Position numbers and translations under genes: made by a program. A stretch of 64,000 nt of DNA from Allochromatium vinosum DSM 180 (GTDB taxonomy: Bacteria; Pseudomonadota; Gammaproteobacteria; Chromatiales; Chromatiaceae), in the NCBI RefSeq assembly GCF_000025485.1, contig NC_013851.1, forward strand, positions 177,001-241,000, read 5' to 3'. Each line of letters opens with the position of its first letter. Positions within the stretch are counted from its first letter, which is position 1. Under the pieces are notes generated by a model. The model had not been told where the DNA came from, searched no databases, and worked only from the letters and a program-made list of their open reading frames with translations. Of this stretch, positions 54,079 through 62,817 are shown in pieces.

Positions 54079-56979
54079 TCAAGGAATGAATTTCGATCCA
54101 AACGCACTACGAATTTTTCTTTCCAGGGAATTTGCGTTCTTCGTTTTTTGGATTTGCCTGTCGAGATCGATGATGGCCCGAAGAGCGGCTACCGCCAGTG
54201 CTTCGAGGTCTTCCAGGTCCGGTTCTTCTGGGGTTGGATTTTTCGCGGCTCGCAATGAATACAATTCGGATGTCCACCAGCGCTCGTCTTCGAGCATGCT
54301 TTTTCGTTGCGCCGGCGTGAGGGAAAAACTCAGTTTTCTGTTTTCTGAAAGAAAAAAGCCGATCAGCTTTTTTGCGAGATCACTATGGATCACCCATGGG
54401 GACTTTCCGGAATCCAGGTTCAATCTTCTGGACAGAATGAAGTCTGTCTCGGAATCATGCGGCCCCGCGCGTAGCTCTCGATGCCTTTGAAACAGCCTTA
54501 GCAGAGGCGCGGGAAGGCTTTGATTGATCAGCGGCGATTCGGTGTGGCGTTCAGTTCGGTCGAGTCCGAGGTAATCCAGAAAATCATGTACGACATCACC
54601 CTGCATCAAGCGAAAATCAACACCTTCGACCCAGTTCTTCTGGCTCCAGTTCTGGTGCAGGCGGTTCCAGTTCAGATTGCCTTTTTGGGTTTCGATCCAT
54701 TTGTCGAAGCTCAAATCCGTCCAGGCGCCCCATTGCCACCATGCTGAATTCAGCCACTCGATCTGCGGCCGAATATAGGCCAGTATCCTCACCCGGAAGT
54801 CTTCGTGTGCGAACAAGTCTTCGTCCGAGAAAAATCGATGATTGAATCCCCAGCCCTCGCAGGAGAAAACAATTTTGTCGTATCGATTTCCGATGTGTCG
54901 AATTTTTTTTTGCAGGTTTTTTTTGTCTTCCGGGGAGAATGTCTTGAATGATTCTACGGAGCAGGATGAAGTATATCGGCGCGGGGACCGTAAAGTGATT
55001 TTATGGAGTTCGTGCGGGGTCAGTATTCTTTTCTCTTTCGTGAGGGCCAGGTACGCAAACCGTCCCTTTGAGGCTTTTTCGAAGTCCACTCCACTCAAAT
55101 AAGCCTGCAATGCACTTGACCCGCACTTCGGCATGCCGACATGCAGTACTATTTCGATTTTTTTCTTTTGGCCAAACAGGGCTTTTCGGATGACTGATGT
55201 CTGCTCTTGTGTGTCGGGTCGCTGGATTTCGAATGAAACGACATGGTTCGAATCAGTCGTGTCAGAGCATTCTGTTTGCAAGGAATCATTCAGATGGCAG
55301 ATTTCAGGCGGAGCTGGAAAAGGCCGTTTGTCCGGATGGGCTGGTACATAGAGATCGCTTGGTGCGCGTGCCTGTGCATGCCACTGATACGCGGCATCCT
55401 GATAAGCCTTGCGCATGCCGCCGAAGACGGAACGCAGGCTGGTCTCCGGGTGCTGGGTCAAGGACGTCGGGCTATGACGGGCAAAAGACAGGGGTATGCC
55501 TGGTAATACCTCTCTGACCCGATCGGCTCCAAACGCCTTGATGACCCGATAGTAATACTCGGTATCCGCGTTGACCTTGACCCGATCCCAGTATCCGAGC
55601 TGCTCGAAGACCGAGCGTTTGAACATCAGCGATGAAACATTGCGATGCACCCAACCCATCCAGCCCGATGGTGTACTCCATTGCCCAAAGCGCAGATCAC
55701 GACTCGTACGCACCCAATGCGACAGGGTCGCGACCAGTACGTCGGACTCCAGCAAGGGGCGCACCTGCGACTCGATCTTGCGTGGATGCGACCAGTCATC
55801 GCTGTCATGGGTCGTGATGAAGGCGCCACGCGCCGAGGCCAGTCCGGTATTGCGTGCAGCATAGGCGCCTCGATTGCTGGCGTGACGCAACAGTCGGACG
55901 CGCGGATCCCGGGTGGCGAAGCGCTCGACGATCGCCGCCGTATCATCGCTGGAGCAATCGTCGACCACGATCACGTCCAGATCCGTCCAGGTCTGGCGGA
56001 CAAGACTCTCCAGCGCGGTCTCCAGCGTCGTGGCGGCATTCCAGGCCGGAACGATGATCGACACCAGCGTCTGGACGTCCGTTCCGGGAGCGGCTCGCCG
56101 CCGCGTGGCTCGGGTATCGGTTCGGAGCCGGTCGAGCATCGGGACTGGTGCGGATGGATTCGCGTTCGACCGCAGACCCAGTGGTTCGAGACCTTGGGCG
56201 AGATAAGGGCGATTGATCCAGGCGAGACGTTGCCGTATGGCCGTGTCGTCCCGATCGTCCTGCGCTTCGGCCTGAATCAGGTTCGCTGCCAGCAGACAGA
56301 GATCCGCGTGATCGGGCCGGCGCTCCAGCAATGGCTTCAGGCGATCATGTGCCTGGCCGAATTCGCCGACGCGCATGGCTGCATCGATATCCAGCAGATG
56401 TGGCGCCAAATGACCAGGCACCGGATCTGCGATCTGACTGAAGCGCTTCATCACCCGCGCCGCTTCCGGCCACTGATCCATCCAGGCATACCAGCGCCCC
56501 AGCGACCAAGCGGCAGCGCTCGCTTCCTGAGCGCAGCCCTCGTGGCTGTCGAGCAACGTTTCGAGTTCCTGAAGCGCCTGTCGCTGCGCCTCGATCGCCT
56601 CCGACGACCACAGTCGCTCATGCCAGGTCAGAGCGCGTAGTGGTCTGGGCAGGCGTCCTTCGGTGCGGCCGTGATGCAGATAATGGAGTAGCGGATTCAT
56701 GCCGGCCGCCTTCACGTCCGGATACTGCTCCAGATACCAGCCCGAGTTGAAACAGGCGCTCGGCCGACGCCCTTCCTGGCCGCCATACAGCAGGTAGTGC
56801 AGCGCTGGATTCTCCACCCAGTATGTTCGGGCGGCCACATCCGGCGCCTGAGCCAGATAGAAATCCGCGTCGAAGTAAGGGCTCTGGGCGATCAGCGCAG
56901 CGATCTTGCGTTGCCGTGCCTGTGTTCTGAGGTGGCGCCACCGACCGGGAGACAAGTGCACAAGGCGGAATCGAGGCAT
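54079..56979 (-). CDS. GT2 glycosyltransferase fused to a sulfotransferase-like domain
   Basis: The protein has three parts. Residues about 25-125 hold two copies of a repeat with D..FYLAQAPDV or WYLEQYPDV and NPxLHYLxxGxxEGRxP. A helical region follows, then a GT2 domain starting VSIIVPAWNAATTLETAL (about 304) with VVDDCSSDDT and THDSDDW. The C-terminal third (about 600-965) starts VLHVGMPKCGSSALQAYL, the PAPS-loop style of sulfotransferases, with VFSCEGWG and LAYIRPQIEWLNSAWWQ. DNA of the last part is strikingly AT-rich with T8 and T9 runs. I use ATG 56979 (MPRFRLVHLSPGRW); ATG 57024 is an alternative. Confidence 0.82.
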   Translation of the reverse strand: MPRFRLVHLSPGRWRHLRTQARQRKIAALIAQSPYFDADFYLAQAPDVAARTYWVENPALHYLLYGGQEGRRPSACFNSGWYLEQYPDVKAAGMNPLLHYLHHGRTEGRLPRPLRALTWHERLWSSEAIEAQRQALQELETLLDSHEGCAQEASAAAWSLGRWYAWMDQWPEAARVMKRFSQIADPVPGHLAPHLLDIDAAMRVGEFGQAHDRLKPLLERRPDHADLCLLAANLIQAEAQDDRDDTAIRQRLAWINRPYLAQGLEPLGLRSNANPSAPVPMLDRLRTDTRATRRRAAPGTDVQTLVSIIVPAWNAATTLETALESLVRQTWTDLDVIVVDDCSSDDTAAIVERFATRDPRVRLLRHASNRGAYAARNTGLASARGAFITTHDSDDWSHPRKIESQVRPLLESDVLVATLSHWVRTSRDLRFGQWSTPSGWMGWVHRNVSSLMFKRSVFEQLGYWDRVKVNADTEYYYRVIKAFGADRVREVLPGIPLSFARHSPTSLTQHPETSLRSVFGGMRKAYQDAAYQWHAQARAPSDLYVPAHPDKRPFPAPPEICHLNDSLQTECSDTTDSNHVVSFEIQRPDTQEQTSVIRKALFGQKKKIEIVLHVGMPKCGSSALQAYLSGVDFEKASKGRFAYLALTKEKRILTPHELHKITLRSPRRYTSSCSVESFKTFSPEDKKNLQKKIRHIGNRYDKIVFSCEGWGFNHRFFSDEDLFAHEDFRVRILAYIRPQIEWLNSAWWQWGAWTDLSFDKWIETQKGNLNWNRLHQNWSQKNWVEGVDFRLMQGDVVHDFLDYLGLDRTERHTESPLINQSLPAPLLRLFQRHRELRAGPHDSETDFILSRRLNLDSGKSPWVIHSDLAKKLIGFFLSENRKLSFSLTPAQRKSMLEDERWWTSELYSLRAAKNPTPEEPDLEDLEALAVAALRAIIDLDRQIQKTKNANSLERKIRSAFGSKFIP

Positions 56980-57072
56980 GTGGAGGATACGCGGGTTCGG
57001 GGGGTTATCGTGAACGGTGCGCATGGTACCATGACCGGCTATCAGCGTTTCCCGGTCGATTCAGGCGGTTTC

Positions 57073-58464
57073 ATGGAACATTTTGTCATCACGACAGGTT
57101 TTTCGCGCAGTGGCTGGTCTCGCGGGCTAGCGGCGTTGGCGCGCGATCAGTTTGCAGAGGGTGTCGACGAAATCCTCGAAACATGGCGTGCACGGGCAGC
57201 GCACGATGTTTCAGTCGAGTCGATCGGCGCACCACCACTCGAGCGCTTCGGTGCCTGGCTGGACTCGGTGGAGCCGGGGCATACGATTCTGTCGAGTGAT
57301 GAGCGCGATCTCTGGTTGCTCGACCAGTGGGCCGAGCACTATCCGCAAGCGCGTTTCCTGCTGTTTTATACGGATCCGGAAACAGCCCTCATCGCTGCTC
57401 TGAAGGCTGGTGCGGACCCAGCCGACTTTCTCGATGGCTGGCGTGCGGCCGTGCATCGGCTCGTGCGTTTCCAGCGGCGCCATCGGCAACGCTCACTCTT
57501 ACTCGATGCGGAGTCTGCACGACTCGATCCACAGGCCATGGTCGAGGCCGCCCAGCGCATAGGGTTGATGTTGCGGCTCGACGAGCAACTCTCTCAAGCG
57601 GATGAGGATCCTGTGTTCGAGCGTCTGGTGGCGCGTCGTTGGCTCGACCGCGAATCGGATCTGGCACTGTTGCAAGCCGAGTTGGAGGCACATGCTTATC
57701 CGCTTGGTGAGCGTCCGGCTGTTGCGGATCCGGACGTCGACCAATTGCTCGAACTGTATCGGCGTGAGCAAGCCTTTCATCGTCGATTGACCGCTGAGCG
57801 CGATGAGCAAGCAAGGTTGGTGCAAGAGAATGCCAATGCGGCTAAAGCGCAATCGAAGTTAGCCGCCGAGCGTGGCGCCGAGCTGGAGCGGCTGCAAGCG
57901 CGGCTGAGTGCGCTGGAGGCCCAACACACCGCGCTCGAAACCAGCCGCAAGCAGCTCGAAGCGAGCCGGAAGCAACTCGAAACCAGTCACAAAACACTCG
58001 AGGCGACGCATAAGGACACAGTCGAGGAAAACGAGCTGCTGCTACTACAGCTCCATCAAGTCCAGGAGGAACTGGAATCACAGTTTCTGCAAGGCAAGCA
58101 GCAACTCGAAACGCTGAGCGCCGAAAAAGCCGCACTCGCCAAGGACAAAGAGGCACTGACCCGAGACAAGGCCACACTCACGGCCGCGCGTGATGAACAG
58201 TCGAAGTTAGCCGCCGAGCGCGGTGTCGAGCTGAAGCGTCTGCAAGAGCGGCTGAGTGCGCTGGAGGCCCAACACACCGCACTCGAAACCAGCCGCAGGC
58301 AGCTCGAAGCGAGCCGGAAGCAACTCGAAACCAGTCACAAAACACTCGAGGCGACGCATAAGGACACAGTCGAGGAAACGAGCTGCTGCTACTACAGCTC
58401 CATCAAGTCCAGGAGGAACTGGAATCACAGTTTCTGCAAGGCAAGCAGCAACTCGAAACGCTGA
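57073..58464 (+). CDS. 5' part of a frameshifted coiled-coil repeat protein with sulfotransferase-like N-terminus
   Basis: ATG 57073 (MEHFVITTGFSRSGWSRGL) opens a domain of about 200 residues. Its GFSRSGWSRGLAAL loop, YPQARFLLFYTDPETALIA and RSLLLDAESARLDPQAM follow the order seen in sulfotransferases, in a degenerate form. A long coiled coil made of 116-residue repeats comes next. In repeat 2, GAGGAAAACGAG of the other copies reads GAGGAAACGAG near 58373-58378; one A is lost and translation ends at 58464 after about 28 wrong residues. The correct frame resumes to 59231. It is divergent from the GT2-sulfotransferase gene. Confidence 0.75.
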   Translation: MEHFVITTGFSRSGWSRGLAALARDQFAEGVDEILETWRARAAHDVSVESIGAPPLERFGAWLDSVEPGHTILSSDERDLWLLDQWAEHYPQARFLLFYTDPETALIAALKAGADPADFLDGWRAAVHRLVRFQRRHRQRSLLLDAESARLDPQAMVEAAQRIGLMLRLDEQLSQADEDPVFERLVARRWLDRESDLALLQAELEAHAYPLGERPAVADPDVDQLLELYRREQAFHRRLTAERDEQARLVQENANAAKAQSKLAAERGAELERLQARLSALEAQHTALETSRKQLEASRKQLETSHKTLEATHKDTVEENELLLLQLHQVQEELESQFLQGKQQLETLSAEKAALAKDKEALTRDKATLTAARDEQSKLAAERGVELKRLQERLSALEAQHTALETSRRQLEASRKQLETSHKTLEATHKDTVEETSCCYYSSIKSRRNWNHSFCKASSNSKR

Positions 58465-58750
58465 GCGCCGAAAAAGCCGCACTCGCCAAGGACAAAGAGG
58501 CACTGACCCGAGACAAGGCCACACTCACGGCCGCGCGTGATGAACAGTCGAAGTTAGCCGCCGAGCGCGGCGCCGAGCTGGAGCGGCTGCAAGCGCGGCT
58601 GAGTGCGCTGGAGGCCCAACACACCGCGCTCGAAACTAGCCGCAAGCAACTCGAAACCAGTCACAAAGAACTCGAGGCGACGCATAGGGACACAGTCGAG
58701 GAAAACGAGCTACTGCTGCTACAGCTCCATCAAGTCCAGGAGGAGCTTGA
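57853..58750 (+). repeat. 348-bp (116-residue) tandem repeat, about 2.6 copies
   Basis: Units start with TCGAAGTTAGCCGCCGAGCG at 57853, 58201 and 58548. Unit 1 is 348 bases, unit 2 is 347 (one A missing) and unit 3 is partial and lacks a 21-base KQLEAS-type heptad. DNA identity between copies is very high, so duplication or gene conversion is recent. Each unit encodes heptads of Leu, Lys and Glu. Confidence 0.9.
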
Positions 58751-59231
58751 GCAATATTTCCTCAAATATCAGGAGTTGAAGGGTCTTCAGGATCATTCGG
58801 ACGCAGACACGAAAACGGTTTCCGATGCGACCGTGCTCACCGAAAAGTCCGAGCCCACACCGCCGTCTTCTCAGACACCCAAAAACCGTCGTTACAAGCG
58901 CCCGCCGGCACTCAAATCAGGCGGATTCATCGGTAAAAAGCGCAAGGAACGTCAGCGACTCGAACGCTATGTGACGATCATCCGTGAATCCGGCCTCTTC
59001 GACGAGGCTTGGTATCTGAGCCAATATCCGGACGTCGCCGCTGCCGGCTACGATGCCATCGAGCATTATGTTTGCCATGGCATACAGGAAAATCGCCATC
59101 CGGCTCCCTGGTTCGACACAGCGTTCTACCTGGAGCGCAACCCGGATGTGGCTAACTCAATCATGAACCCATTGGTCCACTATCATCAGTTCGGAAAGGC
59201 CGAGCGCCGACCGACTCGCCGTGGATATTGA
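58465..59231 (+). pseudogene. 3' part of the frameshifted coiled-coil protein
   Basis: In the frame one base off, the repeats continue (LSAEKAALAKDKEALTRDK, then repeat 3). A Lys/Pro-rich stretch follows (TPPSSQTPKNRRYKRPP), and then a C-terminal domain with two copies of the FDEAWYLSQYPDVAAAG / NPLVHYHQFGKAERRPT repeat. The same repeat occurs at the N-terminus of the GT2-sulfotransferase protein. The end, TGA at 59229-59231, lies just before the FkbM gene. A TTG at 58776 could start a separate 151-residue product, but joining to the upstream part is far more likely. If the missing A is a sequencing error, the whole gene spans 57073-59231. Confidence 0.7.
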
Positions 59232-59234
59232 TGT

Positions 59235-60248
59235 ATGACGACGATCGATACACTGATCCATCTGGGTGCCGGCCCCTGTCGTGAGCTCGACGCGCACCTC
59301 GCCTTGCAACCCGAGCGCCTGATCCTGGTCGAGGCCGATCCGTCGCTCGCCGAAGCACTGAGTGCTCGAGTCCAAGGGCTCGAGTCCGTGGATGTCCGTC
59401 ACCTTGCTGTGGCATCCAAGCCCGGTGAGGTGACCTTCCATCGCTACAATCTGCCCGATGCCGGTAGTCTTCACCCGGCAACGGGCCTGAAAGCGCTGTT
59501 TCCAGGTCTGAAGCGGCTGCAAACCCTGACGATGGAGGCCGTGGGAATCGGTGATCTGATCGATTCGTTCCAGCTGGAGTCCGATGCCGTCCATCGGCTC
59601 ATCGTTGATCTGCCGGGGGAAGAGTTCCCTTGCCTTCGAGCCTTGTATGATGGCGGTCAGCTCCATCGGTTTCAGTGGCTATCGATGTACTGTGGTCACG
59701 AACCGCTCTATGAGCATGGTCTGGCTGCGGGAGCGATCCTGGACTGGCTGAGTGAACAGGGGTTCGACCTCGTCGAGTGCGACGAGACTCAAGACCCGGA
59801 CCGCCCGTGCTGGATACTCAAGCGCAATCCACTCAAGCTCGAATGCCTGACACTGCAATCACAGATTCAGCAGTTTCTCGCAGACAAAAGCGCACTCACC
59901 AAGGACAAGGCGGCGCTCAGTGCCGCGCGCGACGAGCAGGCCAAGCTGGCCGCCGAGCGCCAGCAGCAGATCGAGGCGCTGAACGCTGAAAAAGCCGCGC
60001 TCGCCAAGGACAAGGCGGCGCTCGCTGCCGCACGCGACGAGCAGGCCAAGCTGGCTCAGGCCCGACAAGTCGAGATCGATAACCTCAAGTCCCGACTGCA
60101 GGAGCAGCAAAAACGCGTGACTGAGCTTGACTCTCAACTCACCGAGCGCGATCAGCGTCAGACGCTCCTGGATGAGGAGCTACACAAAGCCGAGGGGCAG
60201 ATCGAGCTCATCAAGGACTTGCTGCTACGCAACGAACTTGGTCAGTGA
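59235..60248 (+). CDS. FkbM-type SAM methyltransferase with C-terminal coiled coil
   Basis: The first 205 residues are a Rossmann methyltransferase of FkbM type: IHLGAGPCRELDAHLAL, ERLILVEADPS and VDVRHLAVASKPGEVTFHRYN. Such enzymes O-methylate sugars or are linked to glycan synthesis. The acidic catalytic region VDLPGEEFPCLRAL follows. Residues about 206-337 form a coiled coil with two 35-residue repeats (KDKAALSAARDEQAKLAAER and the next copy) that resemble the coiled coil of the upstream gene. It is four bases downstream of that gene, so the two are probably co-transcribed. Confidence 0.82.
   Translation: MTTIDTLIHLGAGPCRELDAHLALQPERLILVEADPSLAEALSARVQGLESVDVRHLAVASKPGEVTFHRYNLPDAGSLHPATGLKALFPGLKRLQTLTMEAVGIGDLIDSFQLESDAVHRLIVDLPGEEFPCLRALYDGGQLHRFQWLSMYCGHEPLYEHGLAAGAILDWLSEQGFDLVECDETQDPDRPCWILKRNPLKLECLTLQSQIQQFLADKSALTKDKAALSAARDEQAKLAAERQQQIEALNAEKAALAKDKAALAAARDEQAKLAQARQVEIDNLKSRLQEQQKRVTELDSQLTERDQRQTLLDEELHKAEGQIELIKDLLLRNELGQ
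59901..60100 (+). repeat. 105-bp tandem repeat in the FkbM coiled coil
   Basis: AAGGACAAGGCGGCGCTC begins units at 59901 and 60006, a period of 105 bases (35 residues); the second is partial. The encoded KDKAAL..ARDEQAKLA motif is shared with the repeats in the upstream gene. Confidence 0.75.
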
Positions 60249-60429
60249 TTATTCAAAATTGGCATGTACTCAGTCACGACCGCTACGTCGACCACGCCGA
60301 ACGGGCGCGCTATCTGTGTTGCCGCACGACACTGGACAGCCTGTCGGTTGGCTTGGCCAACTGGACGGTGTCTTGCTATCATCCGCCCGTTCGATCACAC
60401 GCCGGGAATACTCAAGGAACGTGGATCCA

Positions 60430-61554
60430 GTGAGTCAGCGTAGTCGTCAGAAAAACCGTAACAAGGCTCGTCGGTCGGCCGCGCGCGCGTATTCCGGCGT
60501 GGCGTCGATGTCTCCTGTGGAGACGTCTGATTCGGTGTCGATGGTCTCCACTTCGCTTCCGGCGCCCGCTTCCACCGCACTGAGTCAGTCGCCGCCGCCC
60601 GCCGCTCATGCCGGCGACTTGCTACCGCGCGATGAGCAGTTGTTCGATCGCGTGCTCACCCAGTGGCAGTTCGGCGACTGGAACCGGCTCGCCACGCTCG
60701 ACCCTGAGGGCTTCGCCCATCATCCGCGTCGCGCTCGGCTGGCGCTGTTGGCCGCTGCGGGTCATCAGCAACTCGGACATCAGGATGAGACGCGCCGTCT
60801 GGTGCATCTGGCGTATGAGTGGGGCTGTGATCGTACCCTGATCAAGCGGGTGCTGATCTCGGGGGTCTATAACACGCTCGGGCGTGTCAATGCGCTCGCA
60901 GGCCGACAAAGTCACGCCCGCGAGCGTCTTGAAACCGCGTTGGCCGTGGGGGCGCCGGGGCAGGATCTTGGGTTGCTGATGCCGGTGCGGGTTCGGCAGC
61001 AATTCGACGACACTGGTCTGCCCGCTCACACCATCGCGACGCCGAGGGCATTGGGTCAAACGACTGATTCCAAGGCCGACCAGGCCACGCTGGAGGCGGC
61101 CAAGGTGGCCTGGATGCTCGGCGACTGGAATACACTCACGACATTCGACAAAGCCGACCTCGTGCAGCATCCTGCGCGCGCTGAGCTGGCTCGCCTCATC
61201 GCGGCCGGCTATCAACAGGTTGGCGATATGGCGGCGGCTGACCGCTGTACTCAGCTCGCGCTTGCCTGGGGCGAAGATCGCCGGCTGATGCGCGCGACCC
61301 TCACCTCCGGTGCCTTCAATCTGCTCGGGCGCGCCTGTGCCGCGTCTTTGCGCTATGGTGCGGCTCAGGCCAACTTCGCGCGCGCCTTGCAGATCATGCA
61401 GGTCCGAGACGATGTCAACCACAGCCGGCTCAAGGCCCGTATCGAACACCAGGTCGCGATGATCCCCGGTCTCGATCTCGCTGAGACCGTCGCCGCCATC
61501 CTCGGTGCCGAACCAGAGACCGCTGACGGCACCGCTGAGTTGGCGGCCTCATAG
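60430..61554 (+). CDS. Internally duplicated helical (TPR-like) protein of the glycan locus
   Basis: The frame encodes about 374 residues from GTG 60430 (VSQRSRQKNRNKARRSAARA), which follows AAGGA by 11 bases; GTG 60421 is also possible. After a basic, Ser/Pro-rich N-terminus there are two related halves of about 150 residues: FGDWNRLATLDPEGFAHHP with AGHQQLGHQDETRRLVHLA, and LGDWNTLTTFDKADLVQHP with AGYQQVGDMAAADRCTQLA. They look like TPR-type helix pairs. I do not recognise a named family. Position suggests a scaffold for surface-glycan enzymes. Confidence 0.72.
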   Translation: MSQRSRQKNRNKARRSAARAYSGVASMSPVETSDSVSMVSTSLPAPASTALSQSPPPAAHAGDLLPRDEQLFDRVLTQWQFGDWNRLATLDPEGFAHHPRRARLALLAAAGHQQLGHQDETRRLVHLAYEWGCDRTLIKRVLISGVYNTLGRVNALAGRQSHARERLETALAVGAPGQDLGLLMPVRVRQQFDDTGLPAHTIATPRALGQTTDSKADQATLEAAKVAWMLGDWNTLTTFDKADLVQHPARAELARLIAAGYQQVGDMAAADRCTQLALAWGEDRRLMRATLTSGAFNLLGRACAASLRYGAAQANFARALQIMQVRDDVNHSRLKARIEHQVAMIPGLDLAETVAAILGAEPETADGTAELAAS

Positions 61555-62331
61555 GGACACCTGAAATTTTCAAAAGGGCTTACTGGACATGCTTCATCTC
61601 AAGAATAAATCCATCCTCGTCACCGGCTGCTGCGGGACGGTCGGTGGCGAGCTGGTGCGCCAGCTGCTCGAAGACTACGGCGTTGACGAGCTCATCGGCA
61701 TCGACAACAACGAGTCCGAGCTGTTTTTTCAGCAGCAGCGTTATCAGCACTATGCGAACGCCAATTTCTTTCTCGCCAGCATCCGCGATCGCAGCAAACT
61801 GGTGCGTCTGTTCAAGGGGGTGGACATCGTCTTCCATGCGGCGGCCTTCAAGCATGTCGTACTCTGCGAGCGGGCGCCCTTCGATGCGGTGCAAACCAAC
61901 ATCAATGGGGTGCAGAACGTCATTGAGGCAGCGCTGGAGGCCAGAGTCGGGCGGGTGATCTTCACCAGTTCCGACAAGGCGGTGAATCCGACCAATGTCA
62001 TGGGCACCTCCAAGCTCATGGGCGAGCGGCTCATGACGGCCGCCAACAATTGTCAGCGCGGCTGCGACACCATTTTCGCGTCTACCCGTTTCGGCAATGT
62101 GCTTGGCTCGCGCGGTTCAGTCATTCCGATCTTCCGTGAGCAGATCCGCCAGGGCGGTCCTGTCACCCTGACCGATCCGGAGATGACGCGTTTCATCATG
62201 AGCATTCGCGAGGCGACGCGCCTGGTCATCGACTCCAGCGCGCTGGCCTGTGGTGGTGAGGTGTTCGTCACCAAGATGCCTGTCATCCGCATTCAGGATC
62301 TAGCCGAGGTGATGATTCGCCAACTGGCGCC

Positions 62332-62454
62332 GGTTTATGGCATCGCATTCTACACATCTCTGTAAGTCGTTGAATTTCATAAAACACAGCCTGGAGCGTG
62401 CTCTATAAAAAATCAGTGACTTACAGACTTGCGTGTAATGCGATGGGTTTATGG
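62332..62454. repeat. 9-bp target-site duplication flanking the MITE
   Basis: GGTTTATGG lies directly at both sides of the 105-base element (62332-62340 and 62446-62454). One copy belongs to the dehydratase codons for V-Y-G. Confidence 0.88.
62341..62445. mobile_element. 105-bp MITE-like element
   Basis: The left end CATCGCATTCTACACATC... and the inverted right end CATCGCATTACACGCAAG... match at 23 of 28 positions without gaps, ending in TCTGTAAGTC on both sides. The 9-base sequence GGTTTATGG flanks the element at 62332-62340 and 62446-62454 as a target duplication. The centre is AT-rich and encodes nothing. This is what a non-autonomous miniature inverted-repeat transposable element looks like; the transposase family that mobilises it is not known from this window. 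Confidence 0.88.
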
Positions 62455-62817
62455 TCATCGCGCCGAGGACATCGAGATCCGAGTCATCGGTTCCAAGGCG
62501 GGTGAAAAGCTCTACGAGGAGCTGATGAATGGTGAGGAGACCCGCCGCACCTATGAGCTGCCGACCTATTTCGCTGTGCTGCCGGCGTTGCGTCACATCT
62601 CGCGCGAAATCGAATACAGCTATCCCGAGATCCTGTCCAAGGCGGTCGACAATCCCTACCACTCGGGTAACGAACCCTGTCTGTCGCAGGAGCAACTCAG
62701 CGAGTTCCTGCAGCAAAACAACCTGTTGCATGAAGACGATCCGCCGCCGGTGCCAACCCAGCGCATTTGGCCAGGTTGAACACGCAAATCTTTCGGCGAA
62801 CTCAAGCGAGTACAGAC

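Larger units (their letters stand above)
61589..62779 (+). pseudogene. UDP-sugar 4,6-dehydratase (FlaA1/CapD/PseB-like) interrupted by a MITE-like insertion
   Basis: The extended SDR begins KNKSILVTGCCGTVGGELV, with the nucleotide loop altered from the usual TGGTG. It has FTSSDKAVNPTNVMGTSK, the catalytic SxDK and MxxxK of FlaA1-type dehydratases. The plus frame stops at 62365 inside a 105-base insertion placed between LAPVYG and HRAEDIEIRVIG. Removing bases 62341-62445 plus one 9-base duplicate rejoins the two halves in frame to give 358 residues ending TQRIWPG. The downstream piece (62455-62779) is otherwise intact. The enzyme would make a 4-keto-6-deoxy sugar precursor for the capsule. As sequenced it should give a product truncated by about 100 residues. 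Confidence 0.88.

Noticed and set aside
58776-59231. Independent 151-residue gene
   Set aside because: It depends on a TTG without a clear ribosome binding site and is in frame with the repeat coding upstream of it, so it is better read as the 3' part of the frameshifted gene.
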